Below are positions 8,801-17,191 of a stretch of 64,000 nt of DNA, piece after piece. Position numbers and translations under genes: made by a program. The first letter of the stretch is position 1, and every line of letters starts with the position of its first letter. The notes below the pieces were generated by a model. It ran no database searches and was not told the origin of the DNA. It was given only the letters and a program-made list of their open reading frames with translations. The stretch is from CAVAWX01 sp963614215. Its GTDB lineage: Bacteria; Actinomycetota; Coriobacteriia; Coriobacteriales; QAMH01. The stretch covers positions 42,386 through 106,385 of the forward strand of contig CAVECB010000002.1 in the NCBI GenBank assembly GCA_963614215.1. Direction: 5' to 3'.

Positions 8801-11800
8801 GGCGTCCATGTCTACGTCCATATTCCATCGGCCTGTCCACATCTCGTAGCCATCAGTCGCGATATTTTCGAACAGTTTGTAGGTGCCAGAGTGCAGGAAG
8901 CCGCCCAATTCGAAAATACCATTTTCGTCTGTAGAAGTGCTTATCCAAGACTCAGATCCATACTCAATAACAAAGTCCGTATGCTGCAACGGGTTGCCGT
9001 CCTCGTCCACCTTCTTGAACGAAAAGGGTAGTGGCTCGTAGTTCTTCAAGGTCCAGCCGTTCGCGGTGCTGCCCTCAAAGTCGGTAGGCTGCTCGTAACT
9101 GCCGTCGGGCATGACAGAGGTGATTGACGTCACATCGACGGATTTAGCATCATCTGAAAGCGCGAGAGTGACCGCCCAATGAAAATACTCAGAGTCACTC
9201 CAAACGGCGTGCGAATGCGAATGATAGTACGGAAGGCTATCCTCGTACAGGTCATAGGTACCGGGAACAAGACCTGAAAAGCTCACCACACCGTCCGAGC
9301 CGGACGTCGCCGTGGCAACCTCCGTGCCGTTTTGCTTCAAGGTGAAGCCCGCACCCTTAAGTGCCGCCCCACTCACGTTGGTCTTCGTGAACTTGAAGGT
9401 GCCCTTCAAAGGCTCGTTGGCCACCTTCAAATCGCCGTCCGCATACGTGCCCGTAAACTCGGGCGCACCGTCATTTGCCGTGATGGAGACCGTGTCGTTT
9501 TCCGCATCCACCACGACCGTCCACGTATGCTGCGTCATGTCGTACCCTTTTGGTGCAGCCGTCTCCGTCAGCGTGTACGTGCCCGACGCCACCTCGCCGA
9601 AGTCCACCTTGCCATCGTCGCCCGACGTGACCGTACCGACGGTCGTCTTCGTCTTCTGGTTCACCAGTTCAAAACTCGCCCCCGACAGCGCCGTCCCTGT
9701 CCCCGAGTCGGTCTTGGTAAACGAGAACGGAACCCGCGGCACATAGTGGATAATCTCGTTGGTCTCATTCGCCGGGTCGCCCGTGCCGTCCCAATCCACC
9801 TCGTACAGCCCAACATTTCGTATTACCGACGGAGCATCGTCGAGCACTTTCACATGAAGGGCGCATACACCTCCATACCCAGGATTCACAGGAACGTTAA
9901 ATGAGTCCCATGTGACGAAATTTTCATCCTCGTCCCAGTCTGGAGCTTTATCAGAGCCGTCGGGCGGCATCATGGCACCCAAAAAAACCGTGCCCTCGGG
10001 AACGTAGTCGCGCAACGTCAAAGACGCAGCGGCAGCACCGTTATTCTTAATTTCGAATGTATATATCAGCATGTCACCAGGGGACACCGAAGCACCAAAA
10101 TCAGGGGAGAAAGCTGTCTTCGTCACGGAAATGATTGGGATGGCCTTGTTGGCCAAGCTGTAGCCGTCCGCATAGCTGCCGGTGAAATCCGTCGCACCGT
10201 CGTTCGAGGCGATGGAGACCGTCGTGTTGTCCCCGTCCACCACAACCGTCCACGACCCGCCCGACTTCTCGTAGCCGGTGGGCGCGAAAGTCTCCGTCAG
10301 GGTGTAGGTACCCGGCCCCAAGCTGCCGAAATCCACCAGCCCCGTCGCCGTCGTGCCGGAACCGTCGGCGCTCGTCACGGTCTGGAGAACCGTGTCGCCT
10401 TGCTTCAGCTCGAAGGTCGCACCCGCCAGCGCCGTGCCTGACTGGTCGGTCTTCGTAAACGAGAACGGGACTCCCCTCGTGTAGTGGACAATTTCATTGG
10501 TCTCGATTGCAGGGTCGCCTGTGCCATCCCAATCCACCTCGTACAGGGCGACGTTCCTTATTACCGACGGCGCAGTGTCACGCACCGTCGCCTGAATGGT
10601 GCATTTCGAAGTATACGTTGTGCCAGCTGGCACCTTAATCGACTGCCACGTAATAGTATTACCAGTAATGTCGGGCGCCACATTTCCTGGTCCATACCAA
10701 ACCGAACCTACGTATAAATACTCGGGAACATAGTCTCGTATGCTCACTTCTGCATCCGCAGTACTGCTATTCGTGATTGTGAATGCATAGTACACTCTGT
10801 CACCAACAGACACCACGCTACCAGCAGGAGGAACATCGCTAACACTAGTGGAGACGGTCTTCGTCACCAAAACGGTCGAATCGTTCTTGTTGGCCAGCTT
10901 GTAGCCGTCTGCATAACTGCCAGTGAAATCCGTCGCACCATCGTTTGATATGATGGAGACCGTCGTATTGTCCCCATCCACCACAACCGTCCACGAGCCG
11001 TCCGATTTCTCGTAGCCAGATGGAGCCGCCGTCTCCGTTAAAACATACGTGCCCGTCTCCAGCTTGCCGAAACTCACAGTGCCATCGGAAGCGCTCTCCA
11101 CTGTCTTAAGAAGCGTGTCGTCCTGCCTCAGTTCGAAAGACGCACCAGCAAGAGCCTTGCCAGTCTCATTTGTCTTCGTGAACGAAAACAAGGCACCAGG
11201 CCTCTCGTTGGCCAAGCTGTAGCCGTCTGCGTAGGAGCCGGTGAAGGCCGTAGCGCCGCTTGCGGAGGTGAGCGCCACGGTGTTCGAGCCCGAGAGGTTC
11301 ACGTCGACGCGCCAGTAGCCGGAAAGCTTCTTGTAGCCGTCAGGCGCCGTCGTCTCGGAGAGGTAGTAGGTCCCGCTGTCGAGCGTACCGAAATCCACGA
11401 GACCAGCGTCGGTCGAGGTCGCGGACTTCACCAGCGCAGACGCGGTCATGCTGGTCGAAGAATACAGGCCAAACCTCGCGCCCGCCAGCACGTCGCCCGT
11501 CTCCGCGTCGGTTTTGGTAAACGAGAAGGGCAGCGGCGACAGGGCATTGACCAGTTTGTAGCCGTCCGCGTAGCTGCCGGTGAAGGCCGTCGCGCCGCTT
11601 TGAGCCGCGATGGTCACGGTTTCAGACACCGCGTTCACCGTGACGGTCCAGGAACCGCCCGCCGCGGTGTAGCCGGTCGGCGCCGAAGTTTCCGTCAGGG
11701 TATAAGTGCCCGCGCGCAGGCTGCCGAAGTCCACTTTACCGTCCGTGCCACTTTCCAGCTCGCCCACCGTGGTCGAGCCGTTCACCAGCTTGAATTTCGC

Positions 11801-14233
11801 GCCGGCAAGCGCCGTGCCCGTATCGTCGGTCTTCGTAAACGAGAAGGGCACTTCCTTAGGCTTGTTGGCCAGCTTGTAGCCGGCCGCATAGCTGCCCGTG
11901 AAAGCCGTGGCGCCGCTTGCCGCCGCAACCGTGACCGTCTCGGACACCGCGTCCACCGTGACGGTCCACGAGCCGCCCGCCGCGGTGTAGCCGGCCGGCG
12001 CCGAGTCCTCGGTCAAGGTGTAGGTGCCCGCGCCCAAGCTGCCCAGGTCCACCGTACCGGCCGAGGTGCTCGTGACGGTCTTTATCGTGGTCGAGCCCTG
12101 CTTCAACGTGAACTTCGCGCCCGAAAGCGCCGCGCCGTCGTCGTCGGTCTTTGTGAAGCTGAAGGGCACGGTCTTGCCCGCGTTAGCCAGCTTGTAGCCG
12201 GCCGACTGGCTGCCCGTGAAGGCCGTAGCACCGCCTGCCGCCGCGACCGTGACGGTTGAGTTCACCGCGTTCACCGTGACGGTCCACGACCCGCCCGAGG
12301 CCACATAGCCCGCAGGCGCCGAGTCCTCGGTCAAGGTGTAGGTCCCCGCCCCCAGGCTGCCGAAGTCCACGAGGCCGGCCGAGGTGCTCGTGACGGTCTT
12401 TATCGTGGTCGAGCCCTGCTTCAACGTGAACTTCGCGCCCGAAAGCGCCGCGCCGTCGCCGTCGGTCTTCGTAAAGCTGAAGGGCACGGTCTTGCCCGCG
12501 TTGGCCAGCTTGTAGCCGGCCGCGTAGCTGCCCGTAAAGGCCGTGGCACCGCCTACGGCCGCGATCGTGACCGTCGAGTTCACCGCGTCCACCGTGACGG
12601 TCCACGACCCGCCCGAGGCCACGTAGCCCGCAGGCGCCTCACTTTCCGTCATAGTGTAGGTGCCGCTCGGCAATTCGCCGAAGTCCACAAGGCCAGACGA
12701 AGTGCTCGTGCACAGCTTCGATGCAGTGGTGTCCTGCGTCAACATCAACGTGAACTTCGCACCCGAAAGTGCCGTGCCCGACGCATCCGTCTTTGTGAAC
12801 TTAAAGGGCACCGTGATGGGCTCATAGACGACGGCCACCGTGTGGTTCGCGCTGATGTTGGAAAAGGTCTGGCTACTGGGCTTCGAGCTTGTGACGTTCG
12901 CACCGTCCACTGTCACGGATTTCAGCTTGTAGCCAGCGCTCGGCGCGTAGCTGATGGTCTTGCTCGAGCCATATTCCGCCGTGCACGATGGGTCAATGGT
13001 GCCGTTTTTCACCGTCGTGGTGATCGTGTAGTTCTTCTTGGCCACGTAGACGTTGATGTAGTGGTTCGAGTTCGCGTACTGCCAAGTGGCCGAGTTCACG
13101 GCTTTCGCGTCGTTGGTCGTCTTGTCCGTGCGCGAGTACTTCAGCTCGTAGCCTGTGGGAATGGCCAGCGAAACGGTGGTCGCGCTCGTGTCGGAGCTGT
13201 ACATGGTGACCGTCTTGGAGACGCGGCTACTGGTGAACTCGACAGGAGAACCCGAGGTGACGTCATAGAGATGCCCTTCCAGGGTGACGTTTTGATTGTA
13301 GGCGTTCAACCGGCTGCCACTCGTCTCTATGATCATGCCCTTCTTCACGGTGTATGTGAAGGTCGAGCCGTGGTGCAAAGTGAGCACGCCCAAGTTGCAT
13401 TCCGGGCTGCCGGAGTTCGAGGCAGAAGTGAACGTTGTGCCAGAACGGGAGATGCCGCCGCCGTAGATGGCCTTGTCTACGCCGTTTGCGTTGATGGTGT
13501 ATGTCTCGTTGGTTCCGGCAATCGTGCCGCGGGTGATGTTGAAGAAGTAGTTGTACCAGTACAGGTCGCTTACCGATGTCTTGAAGCTGGTGCCGCTGTA
13601 GTAGAAGTCGTATTTGAAGGTCGCGGTGCAGTAGCTGCAGTCAATCGCCGTGACGTATTTGTTGAAGTTTTTCTGTATGGCGATGTAGGCAGAACCCCAG
13701 ATATCCGTCACATTGGTGATGGTGATCTTGAGGTCCACGCTTTTGCCCTTGAACCAGCCGACGTTTGTGATGGTGACGTACTTGTTCTTGGCGGATTTGG
13801 CGCCGACGCGGTAGCCTTCGCAATGGCCTTGCACGCTGCCGATTAGGGCACTGTTGGAAGAGGTCCAGCCCGACGAAAACCCCATTTTGCTCGTGCCGCT
13901 GCCGTTCCATCTCGGGGAGAACTGATAGAGCTTGGGCACGGTGAATTTCGAATTGCCTTGGTCGTAGGTCGTGGCCTGCGCGCCCGGCATTTCCACGAAG
14001 AGCTGGGAGAGGCCAAAGAGGGCGGCCAGCACCGCAACAGTCGCGACGCCGCAGGCAAGTGCACGGCGCAAACCCCGCCTCTTGCCGCGTTTTTTGCCCG
14101 CGGCTCGCCGCGTCGGACGCGCGTCGACAGCATTGTTGAAAACAGCGGCAGGGCGCGTGGCGTCCGTGCTCGCGCACGTAGATTCCAGTCGTGCGGCGTC
14201 CGCGCGACGCGAGGATGCGGGAGACTTCAGCAA
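5843..14233 (-). CDS. Giant multi-module SpaA/Cna-B surface protein
   Basis: About 2,796 residues. The N-terminal segment is basic, with a hydrophobic helix at 59-80 and a likely signal-peptidase site after AQA at 87. A unique head domain follows, with an InlB-like repeat (about 402-472). From about 474 there are 17 SpaA/Cna-B-like modules of about 100-170 residues, most opening PFSFTKTD and closing DGYKLAN. Two DUF11-like domains are interspersed (about 1122-1253 and 1365-1498). Such modules usually hold intramolecular isopeptide bonds (Lys-Asn with Glu), and TLTE-type motifs supply the Glu in most. The C-terminus has a membrane helix and an RRRNERS tail, but MPLAG (2760-2764) stands where LPXTG is expected. 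The three C-terminal modules are cysteine-rich. It is probably a wall-attached adhesin. The only start in this frame is the TTG at 14233; see the leader and G8 tract upstream. Confidence 0.85.
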   Translation of the reverse strand: MLKSPASSRRADAARLESTCASTDATRPAAVFNNAVDARPTRRAAGKKRGKRRGLRRALACGVATVAVLAALFGLSQLFVEMPGAQATTYDQGNSKFTVPKLYQFSPRWNGSGTSKMGFSSGWTSSNSALIGSVQGHCEGYRVGAKSAKNKYVTITNVGWFKGKSVDLKITITNVTDIWGSAYIAIQKNFNKYVTAIDCSYCTATFKYDFYYSGTSFKTSVSDLYWYNYFFNITRGTIAGTNETYTINANGVDKAIYGGGISRSGTTFTSASNSGSPECNLGVLTLHHGSTFTYTVKKGMIIETSGSRLNAYNQNVTLEGHLYDVTSGSPVEFTSSRVSKTVTMYSSDTSATTVSLAIPTGYELKYSRTDKTTNDAKAVNSATWQYANSNHYINVYVAKKNYTITTTVKNGTIDPSCTAEYGSSKTISYAPSAGYKLKSVTVDGANVTSSKPSSQTFSNISANHTVAVVYEPITVPFKFTKTDASGTALSGAKFTLMLTQDTTASKLCTSTSSGLVDFGELPSGTYTMTESEAPAGYVASGGSWTVTVDAVNSTVTIAAVGGATAFTGSYAAGYKLANAGKTVPFSFTKTDGDGAALSGAKFTLKQGSTTIKTVTSTSAGLVDFGSLGAGTYTLTEDSAPAGYVASGGSWTVTVNAVNSTVTVAAAGGATAFTGSQSAGYKLANAGKTVPFSFTKTDDDGAALSGAKFTLKQGSTTIKTVTSTSAGTVDLGSLGAGTYTLTEDSAPAGYTAAGGSWTVTVDAVSETVTVAAASGATAFTGSYAAGYKLANKPKEVPFSFTKTDDTGTALAGAKFKLVNGSTTVGELESGTDGKVDFGSLRAGTYTLTETSAPTGYTAAGGSWTVTVNAVSETVTIAAQSGATAFTGSYADGYKLVNALSPLPFSFTKTDAETGDVLAGARFGLYSSTSMTASALVKSATSTDAGLVDFGTLDSGTYYLSETTAPDGYKKLSGYWRVDVNLSGSNTVALTSASGATAFTGSYADGYSLANERPGALFSFTKTNETGKALAGASFELRQDDTLLKTVESASDGTVSFGKLETGTYVLTETAAPSGYEKSDGSWTVVVDGDNTTVSIISNDGATDFTGSYADGYKLANKNDSTVLVTKTVSTSVSDVPPAGSVVSVGDRVYYAFTITNSSTADAEVSIRDYVPEYLYVGSVWYGPGNVAPDITGNTITWQSIKVPAGTTYTSKCTIQATVRDTAPSVIRNVALYEVDWDGTGDPAIETNEIVHYTRGVPFSFTKTDQSGTALAGATFELKQGDTVLQTVTSADGSGTTATGLVDFGSLGPGTYTLTETFAPTGYEKSGGSWTVVVDGDNTTVSIASNDGATDFTGSYADGYSLANKAIPIISVTKTAFSPDFGASVSPGDMLIYTFEIKNNGAAAASLTLRDYVPEGTVFLGAMMPPDGSDKAPDWDEDENFVTWDSFNVPVNPGYGGVCALHVKVLDDAPSVIRNVGLYEVDWDGTGDPANETNEIIHYVPRVPFSFTKTDSGTGTALSGASFELVNQKTKTTVGTVTSGDDGKVDFGEVASGTYTLTETAAPKGYDMTQHTWTVVVDAENDTVSITANDGAPEFTGTYADGDLKVANEPLKGTFKFTKTNVSGAALKGAGFTLKQNGTEVATATSGSDGVVSFSGLVPGTYDLYEDSLPYYHSHSHAVWSDSEYFHWAVTLALSDDAKSVDVTSITSVMPDGSYEQPTDFEGSTANGWTLKNYEPLPFSFKKVDEDGNPLQHTDFVIEYGSESWISTSTDENGIFELGGFLHSGTYKLFENIATDGYEMWTGRWNMDVDMDARTISISIDSDYGGTAIDFEGDYQTGFTLVNKKPSIPFTFTKVDENDNPLEGAEFLVEYLDVEGQTEGSDFSWGVSDANGLVEFDRGFSQPGTYVLSEQVAPERYDRPSSTWKITVAQDSTTKALSISSVEPMGDDAPLFAGNYEDGYTLTNARASRMPFAFTKTGAGGNELQGATFELRRDGQVYATVTSDEEGWVDFGKLDAGDWTLVETSSPAGYADPAGSWTVSVDVENWKLAVTANDGATAFGGTFEDGLTLENEKEPVAFTFGKADSKTGTLLSGATFTLTPASGTALSAESGVDGTVSFTNLADGTYTLSETAAPDGYDTLTGTWTVAVDSAAEPPVTVTPVGDTRAFTGTYDDGFTLTNDALALPFSFIKTDSKTGAALSGATFTLDRGDGTVLTATSDASGKVDFGLLDKEGYYTLAETAAPSGYERVLGTWNVYADIANRTVEVYATEGTTTYAPAPGGSYADGYTIADAPDEGTVAFSFKKSDQASDDGLDLENAAFSMYTCVDGHTELSEHTGTAGSTTSCWKLWKSVGGTGHTGSTYDFGKLTPGKSYMLVEDRAAGGYHDADGDWQALDYELPSGQWLVTVPATATSQTDLVVEPCEDGQASADWNFGNAQAFSGGANSRWVINEAAATEPLSFTKKSSDLKTALPGFTFALYECTNPQHSGKDSHSAVAGGSDSCWGSYDADGLATSDPLKTVVSGADGTVDFGELPRGYYMLVETAVPSSYTAPSGREWEFEVPTGQLLIDFDTFFGQDAGDGSGAFFIPQEQREGTGLAIETGGADAAKNVGCAVVNTPTNLTDEDKTTDFTFTKIGDGDAALAGATFELYKCGNSAHTSAADHSELATNDTDCCWKVDAAYATATSGDDGVVSFTGLYSGQYMMVETASPEGYRRPYGQWMLDVDAVGGAVSVTARGEMLPPAFKVGADGAYSLPNYRNWTMPLAGAGGAVVLTAGGAALVTAAVVAMLFSRRRNERS
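12057..12522. repeat. Near-identical 318-bp module copies in the giant adhesin gene
   Basis: Bases 12057-12204 and 12375-12522 are almost identical at the nucleotide level, offset by exactly 318 bp (106 codons, one module). Other modules share the protein pattern but not the DNA. This suggests a recent in-frame duplication or gene conversion between modules 2 and 3, and a site where module number may vary between strains. Confidence 0.85.
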
Positions 14234-14316
14234 TGAAAGCCCCCCCCTTCAGATGCGCGGCCGGCACCCTTTGCGTCGCGGCCGATGCGCCTCCTCGGCG
14301 TCTTCTCGCCCCTCAT
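14227..14316 (-). other. Leader ORF with G8 tract upstream of the giant adhesin (putative phase-variation switch)
   Basis: The minus strand has AGGAGGAG, 8 nt, then ATG at 14316, which opens a 29-codon basic ORF. The ORF runs through eight consecutive G (14240-14247) and stops at TGA (14227-14229), overlapping the TTG start of the adhesin. In the adhesin frame a TGA lies just before the G tract. With eight G the strong start leads to a stop; with nine G (or six) the leader would run in frame into the adhesin. This is the classic layout of slipped-strand phase variation. The frames were read directly; the switching is inferred. Confidence 0.6.
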
Positions 14317-14365
14317 ATCCACAGCTCCTCCTGCGCATTTCCCCATTTACATACATATGCGCAGG

Positions 14366-14393
14366 ATAATAGCACGCAATTTCACACGCCGAA
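14366..14393 (-). promoter_or_regulatory. Possible promoter for the giant adhesin gene
   Basis: TTCGGC (14388-14393) and TATTAT (14366-14371) are separated by 16 bp on the minus strand and lie about 50 bp before the leader ATG. The -10 is good and the -35 poor. The 226-bp gap between galU and the adhesin holds nothing else recognisable. Confidence 0.3.
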
Positions 14394-14459
14394 CGCGGCA
14401 CTCGCCCATTTTGAACGCAGGTCACGCCTATTCGACGGTTTGGACGATATGCGCTTGGG

Positions 14460-15314
14460 TTAGGCCAGGGTGTCGCCTAGAGCCTCGCGCAGAGCGGGGG
14501 CAAAGCGCGTATCTTTCAGCGCCATCTGCACGTTGGCGGCAATCCAGCTGGCGATGGTGCCCGTGTCGTAGCCCTGGCCGGGCTCGATCACGTAGGCATA
14601 GAGCTCCTCGCGGTCCAGCAAATCGACGAGCGCATCAGTCAGCTGAATCTCGCCGCCCGCGCCCGGCTTCGTCGCGGCCAAAAGCTCCATGACCGCAGGC
14701 GAGAGCAGGTAGCGCCCGAAAATGGACAGGTTGCTGGGCGCGTCTTGCAGCGCGGGCTTTTCAATCATCTTGTTCACCCGCACGACGCCGCCGTCCAGCT
14801 CCTCGCCGCCGACAATGCCAAAGCGGCTGACCTCGGAATCGGGCACAGGCAGCACGGCGATCACGCTCGCACCGCCGTGCGCGGCCGAAATCTCGGCCAT
14901 CTTGGAGCAGACGTCGTTGCCGGGCACGAGCACATCGCCCAGCATGACGAGAAACATGTCGTCGCCCACGGCCTCTGCCGCGCAGTGCACGGCATGACCC
15001 AGGCCCAGCGGCTCATCTTGGACGGCAAAGCTCACCGGCAGGCTGCCCGCATGCGCGACGGCCTCGGCGAAAGAATCCTTGCCCGCCGCCTTCATCTGCT
15101 CGACGAGCTTGGGGTTTTCGGTGAACTGCTCGGCAATGGAGGGCTTGCCCTCGCTCGTGACGATAACCACCTCGTCGGCGCCGGCCGCAAGCGCCTCCTC
15201 GACGATGTATTGGATGGTCGGCTTGTCCACTACGGGCAGCATCTCCTTGGGCTGCGCCTTCGTCGCGGGCAGAAAACGGCTGCCCAGTCCTGCCGCGGGT
15301 ATGACTGCTTTCAT
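14460..15314 (-). CDS. galU: UTP-glucose-1-phosphate uridylyltransferase
   Basis: A 284-residue nucleotidyltransferase that makes UDP-glucose from UTP and glucose-1-phosphate for cell-envelope glycans. The N-terminal nucleotide loop reads GLGSRFLPATKAQPKEML, followed by VDKPTIQYIVEEA. The family pattern usually has GLGTRFLPATKA, so the single T-to-S change is conservative. Further landmarks are the uridine-binding PLGLGHAV stretch, the metal-binding VMLGD, and the sugar-contacting EKP. Length is typical. AGGAGG sits 7 nt before the ATG. It follows leuB but is separated by a strong hairpin, so it probably has its own transcript. Confidence 0.95.
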   Translation of the reverse strand: MKAVIPAAGLGSRFLPATKAQPKEMLPVVDKPTIQYIVEEALAAGADEVVIVTSEGKPSIAEQFTENPKLVEQMKAAGKDSFAEAVAHAGSLPVSFAVQDEPLGLGHAVHCAAEAVGDDMFLVMLGDVLVPGNDVCSKMAEISAAHGGASVIAVLPVPDSEVSRFGIVGGEELDGGVVRVNKMIEKPALQDAPSNLSIFGRYLLSPAVMELLAATKPGAGGEIQLTDALVDLLDREELYAYVIEPGQGYDTGTIASWIAANVQMALKDTRFAPALREALGDTLA

Positions 15315-15383
15315 CTTCGTCCTCCTGGTTGCGTCTCGTGTGCGCCCGATAGGCGCCGGATGCCTTCGGGCTTTCGTGTGCTT

Positions 15384-15418
15384 CAGGCGGCGCGGCTCTT
15401 CACCCTTCGCGCCGCCTG
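15384..15418 (-). terminator. GC-rich hairpin after leuB
   Basis: Perfect 11-bp arms CAGGCGGCGCG and CGCGCCGCCTG flank a 13-nt loop. They start 28 bp past the leuB stop codon. No U tract follows, so it is an atypical terminator or an mRNA-stabilising structure separating leuB from galU. Confidence 0.5.
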
Positions 15419-15446
15419 CGTCTGTGCCCGTGCCTGCGCCCCTACG

Positions 15447-16553
15447 CTAGATGCGCTCGGCGATTTTCGTGCCCATATCGCTCGTAGACAGCACGTGGTC
15501 GGCAGGCGTCGTGTCCTGCGCGACGTCGTAGGTGCACCAACCGTCGGCCAGCGCCTCGCGCACGGCACGGTCGATGTCGGCGGCGGCCTCGTCCATGTCG
15601 AAGCTGTACTTCAACATCATGGCGGCCGACTGAATCTGGCTGATGGGGTTCACGTCGTTTTTGCCCGCATGCTTGGGCGCCGAGCCGTGGCTGGGCTCGT
15701 ACAGCGAGGTGGAATCGCCCAGCGACGCGCTGGCCAGCAAGCCCAGCGAGCCACACAGCATCGAGGCTTCGTCGGAAAGTATGTCGCCGAAGGTGTTTTC
15801 CGTGACGATAACGTCGAATTGGTCGGGGTGGTTGATGATCTGCATGGCCGTGTTGTCCACGAGCATGTCGGAAAACTCCACGTCCGGATAGTCGGCGGCC
15901 ACCTCGTGGGCAATCTTGCGCCACAGGCGGCTCGTATCGAGCACGTTGGCCTTGTCCACGCTGGTCAGCTTGCCACGGCGCTTGCGCGCAGCCTCGAAGC
16001 CGCGGCGGATAATGCGCTCTATTTCGTAGGCGTCGTATTGCATGACGTCGTAGGCGTGCGTGCCCGGCGCGCCCGCACCGCCCGCGCCCGCGACGCCTTC
16101 TTGCGTGACGTGGTCGCCGAAATACAGCCCGCCCGTCAGCTCGCGCACGATGAGTAGGTCCACGCCTTTCACCTTCTCGGTTTTAAGCGGCGAGTTTGCA
16201 GCGATGGAGTCGTAGATCTGGACGGGGCGCAGGTTCGCGTACAGCCCCAGCTCCTTGCGAATCTTCAGCAGGCCGTGCTCGGGGCGCGGCGCACCTGGCT
16301 CGGTCGTGTCCCATTTCGGGCCGCCCACAGCGCCCAGCAGCACCGCGTCGGATTCGCGTGCCAACTCAAGCGTCTCGTCCGGTAGCGCCTGACCGGTTTC
16401 GTCGATGGCCGCCCCGCCGATCAGCGCGTCCGTGCACTCGAAGGCCACGTCGTATTTTTTCTCGACGGCGCGCAAGACCTTGATGGCCTCCGCCACAATC
16501 TCTGGCCCTATGCCGTCGCCCGCCGTCACGCACACCTTATAGCTCTTGCCCAT
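15447..16553 (-). CDS. leuB: 3-isopropylmalate dehydrogenase
   Basis: A 368-residue member of the isocitrate/isopropylmalate dehydrogenase family. It oxidises and decarboxylates 3-isopropylmalate with NAD in leucine synthesis. Seen are GDGIGPE near the N-terminus, the substrate-binding stretch LGLYANLRP, the RELTGGLYFG loop, and the NAD/metal region SDEASMLCGSLGLLASAS followed by EPSHGSAPKHAGK. These motifs match LeuB rather than isocitrate dehydrogenase. The ATG at 16553 is chosen because GAGGAG lies 6 nt before it, while the upstream TTG at 16559 abuts that site. It closes the leuCDB order, 140 bp after leuD. Confidence 0.93.
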   Translation of the reverse strand: MGKSYKVCVTAGDGIGPEIVAEAIKVLRAVEKKYDVAFECTDALIGGAAIDETGQALPDETLELARESDAVLLGAVGGPKWDTTEPGAPRPEHGLLKIRKELGLYANLRPVQIYDSIAANSPLKTEKVKGVDLLIVRELTGGLYFGDHVTQEGVAGAGGAGAPGTHAYDVMQYDAYEIERIIRRGFEAARKRRGKLTSVDKANVLDTSRLWRKIAHEVAADYPDVEFSDMLVDNTAMQIINHPDQFDVIVTENTFGDILSDEASMLCGSLGLLASASLGDSTSLYEPSHGSAPKHAGKNDVNPISQIQSAAMMLKYSFDMDEAAADIDRAVREALADGWCTYDVAQDTTPADHVLSTSDMGTKIAERI

Positions 16554-16693
16554 GTTCAACTCCTCGTTTGCCGAACGTTTCCAAACCCCGGCCTATCCGC
16601 CGAAGGATTCGCCTTGCCTCAAACGCGCGCGCCTTTTCACCGCACGCGCCACGCTGCGCCGTATCGCGCCTACGCCCCTTGCCCAGCCCTGCG

Positions 16694-17188
16694 CTACTTG
16701 CCCATCTTCGCCTTCGTGCGCGCGACCAGGCCGCCCGCCTCGATGATCTCGCGGATGAACGGCGGAAACGGCTGCGCGGTCCAGCTCTGGCCCGTCGTCT
16801 CGTTCACGATCGTGCCTGCCTCCGCGTCCACCGAGACCACATCGCCGTCCGATATGCCGTCCACCGCCTCGGGACACTCCATGATGGCCAGCCCCGTGTT
16901 GATAGAGTTGCGGTAGAAGATGCGCGCGAAGCTCTTGGCCACAACGCAATCCACGCCCGCTGCCTTGATGCACACGGGCGCGTGCTCGCGCGACGACCCG
17001 CAGCCGAAGTTCTCCTCGGCCACGATGATGTCGCCCGGGTGCACCCGCTCGACAAAGGTCGGGTCGAGGTCTTGCATGCAGTGTTTGGCCAGCTCGGCCG
17101 GATCGGACGTGTTCAGGTAGCGAGCCGCGATGATGCAGTCCGTGTCCACGTCGCGCCCGTATTTGATGGCGCCTCCTGAAAACTTCAT
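16694..17188 (-). CDS. leuD: 3-isopropylmalate dehydratase small subunit
   Basis: A 164-residue swivel-domain subunit that, with LeuC, isomerises 2- to 3-isopropylmalate. It has the pattern YGRDVDTDCIIAARYLN, the active-site strand GCGSSREHAP, and SFARIFYRNSINTGL, which is nearly invariant in the short LeuD class found in anaerobes and archaea. That class is about 160-170 residues, against about 200 for enterobacterial LeuD. Its ATG lies 3 bp past the leuC stop, with GGAGG 8 nt upstream, so the two subunits are translationally linked. Confidence 0.95.
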   Translation of the reverse strand: MKFSGGAIKYGRDVDTDCIIAARYLNTSDPAELAKHCMQDLDPTFVERVHPGDIIVAEENFGCGSSREHAPVCIKAAGVDCVVAKSFARIFYRNSINTGLAIMECPEAVDGISDGDVVSVDAEAGTIVNETTGQSWTAQPFPPFIREIIEAGGLVARTKAKMGK

Positions 17189-17191
17189 CGC

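Noticed and set aside
5744..9031. Open frame of about 1,095 codons on the plus strand, antisense to the giant adhesin
   Set aside because: In GC-rich genes with third-position bias the antisense frame is often stop-free. The product is Arg/Val/Ala-rich without motifs, while the minus-strand frame shows repeated SpaA modules.
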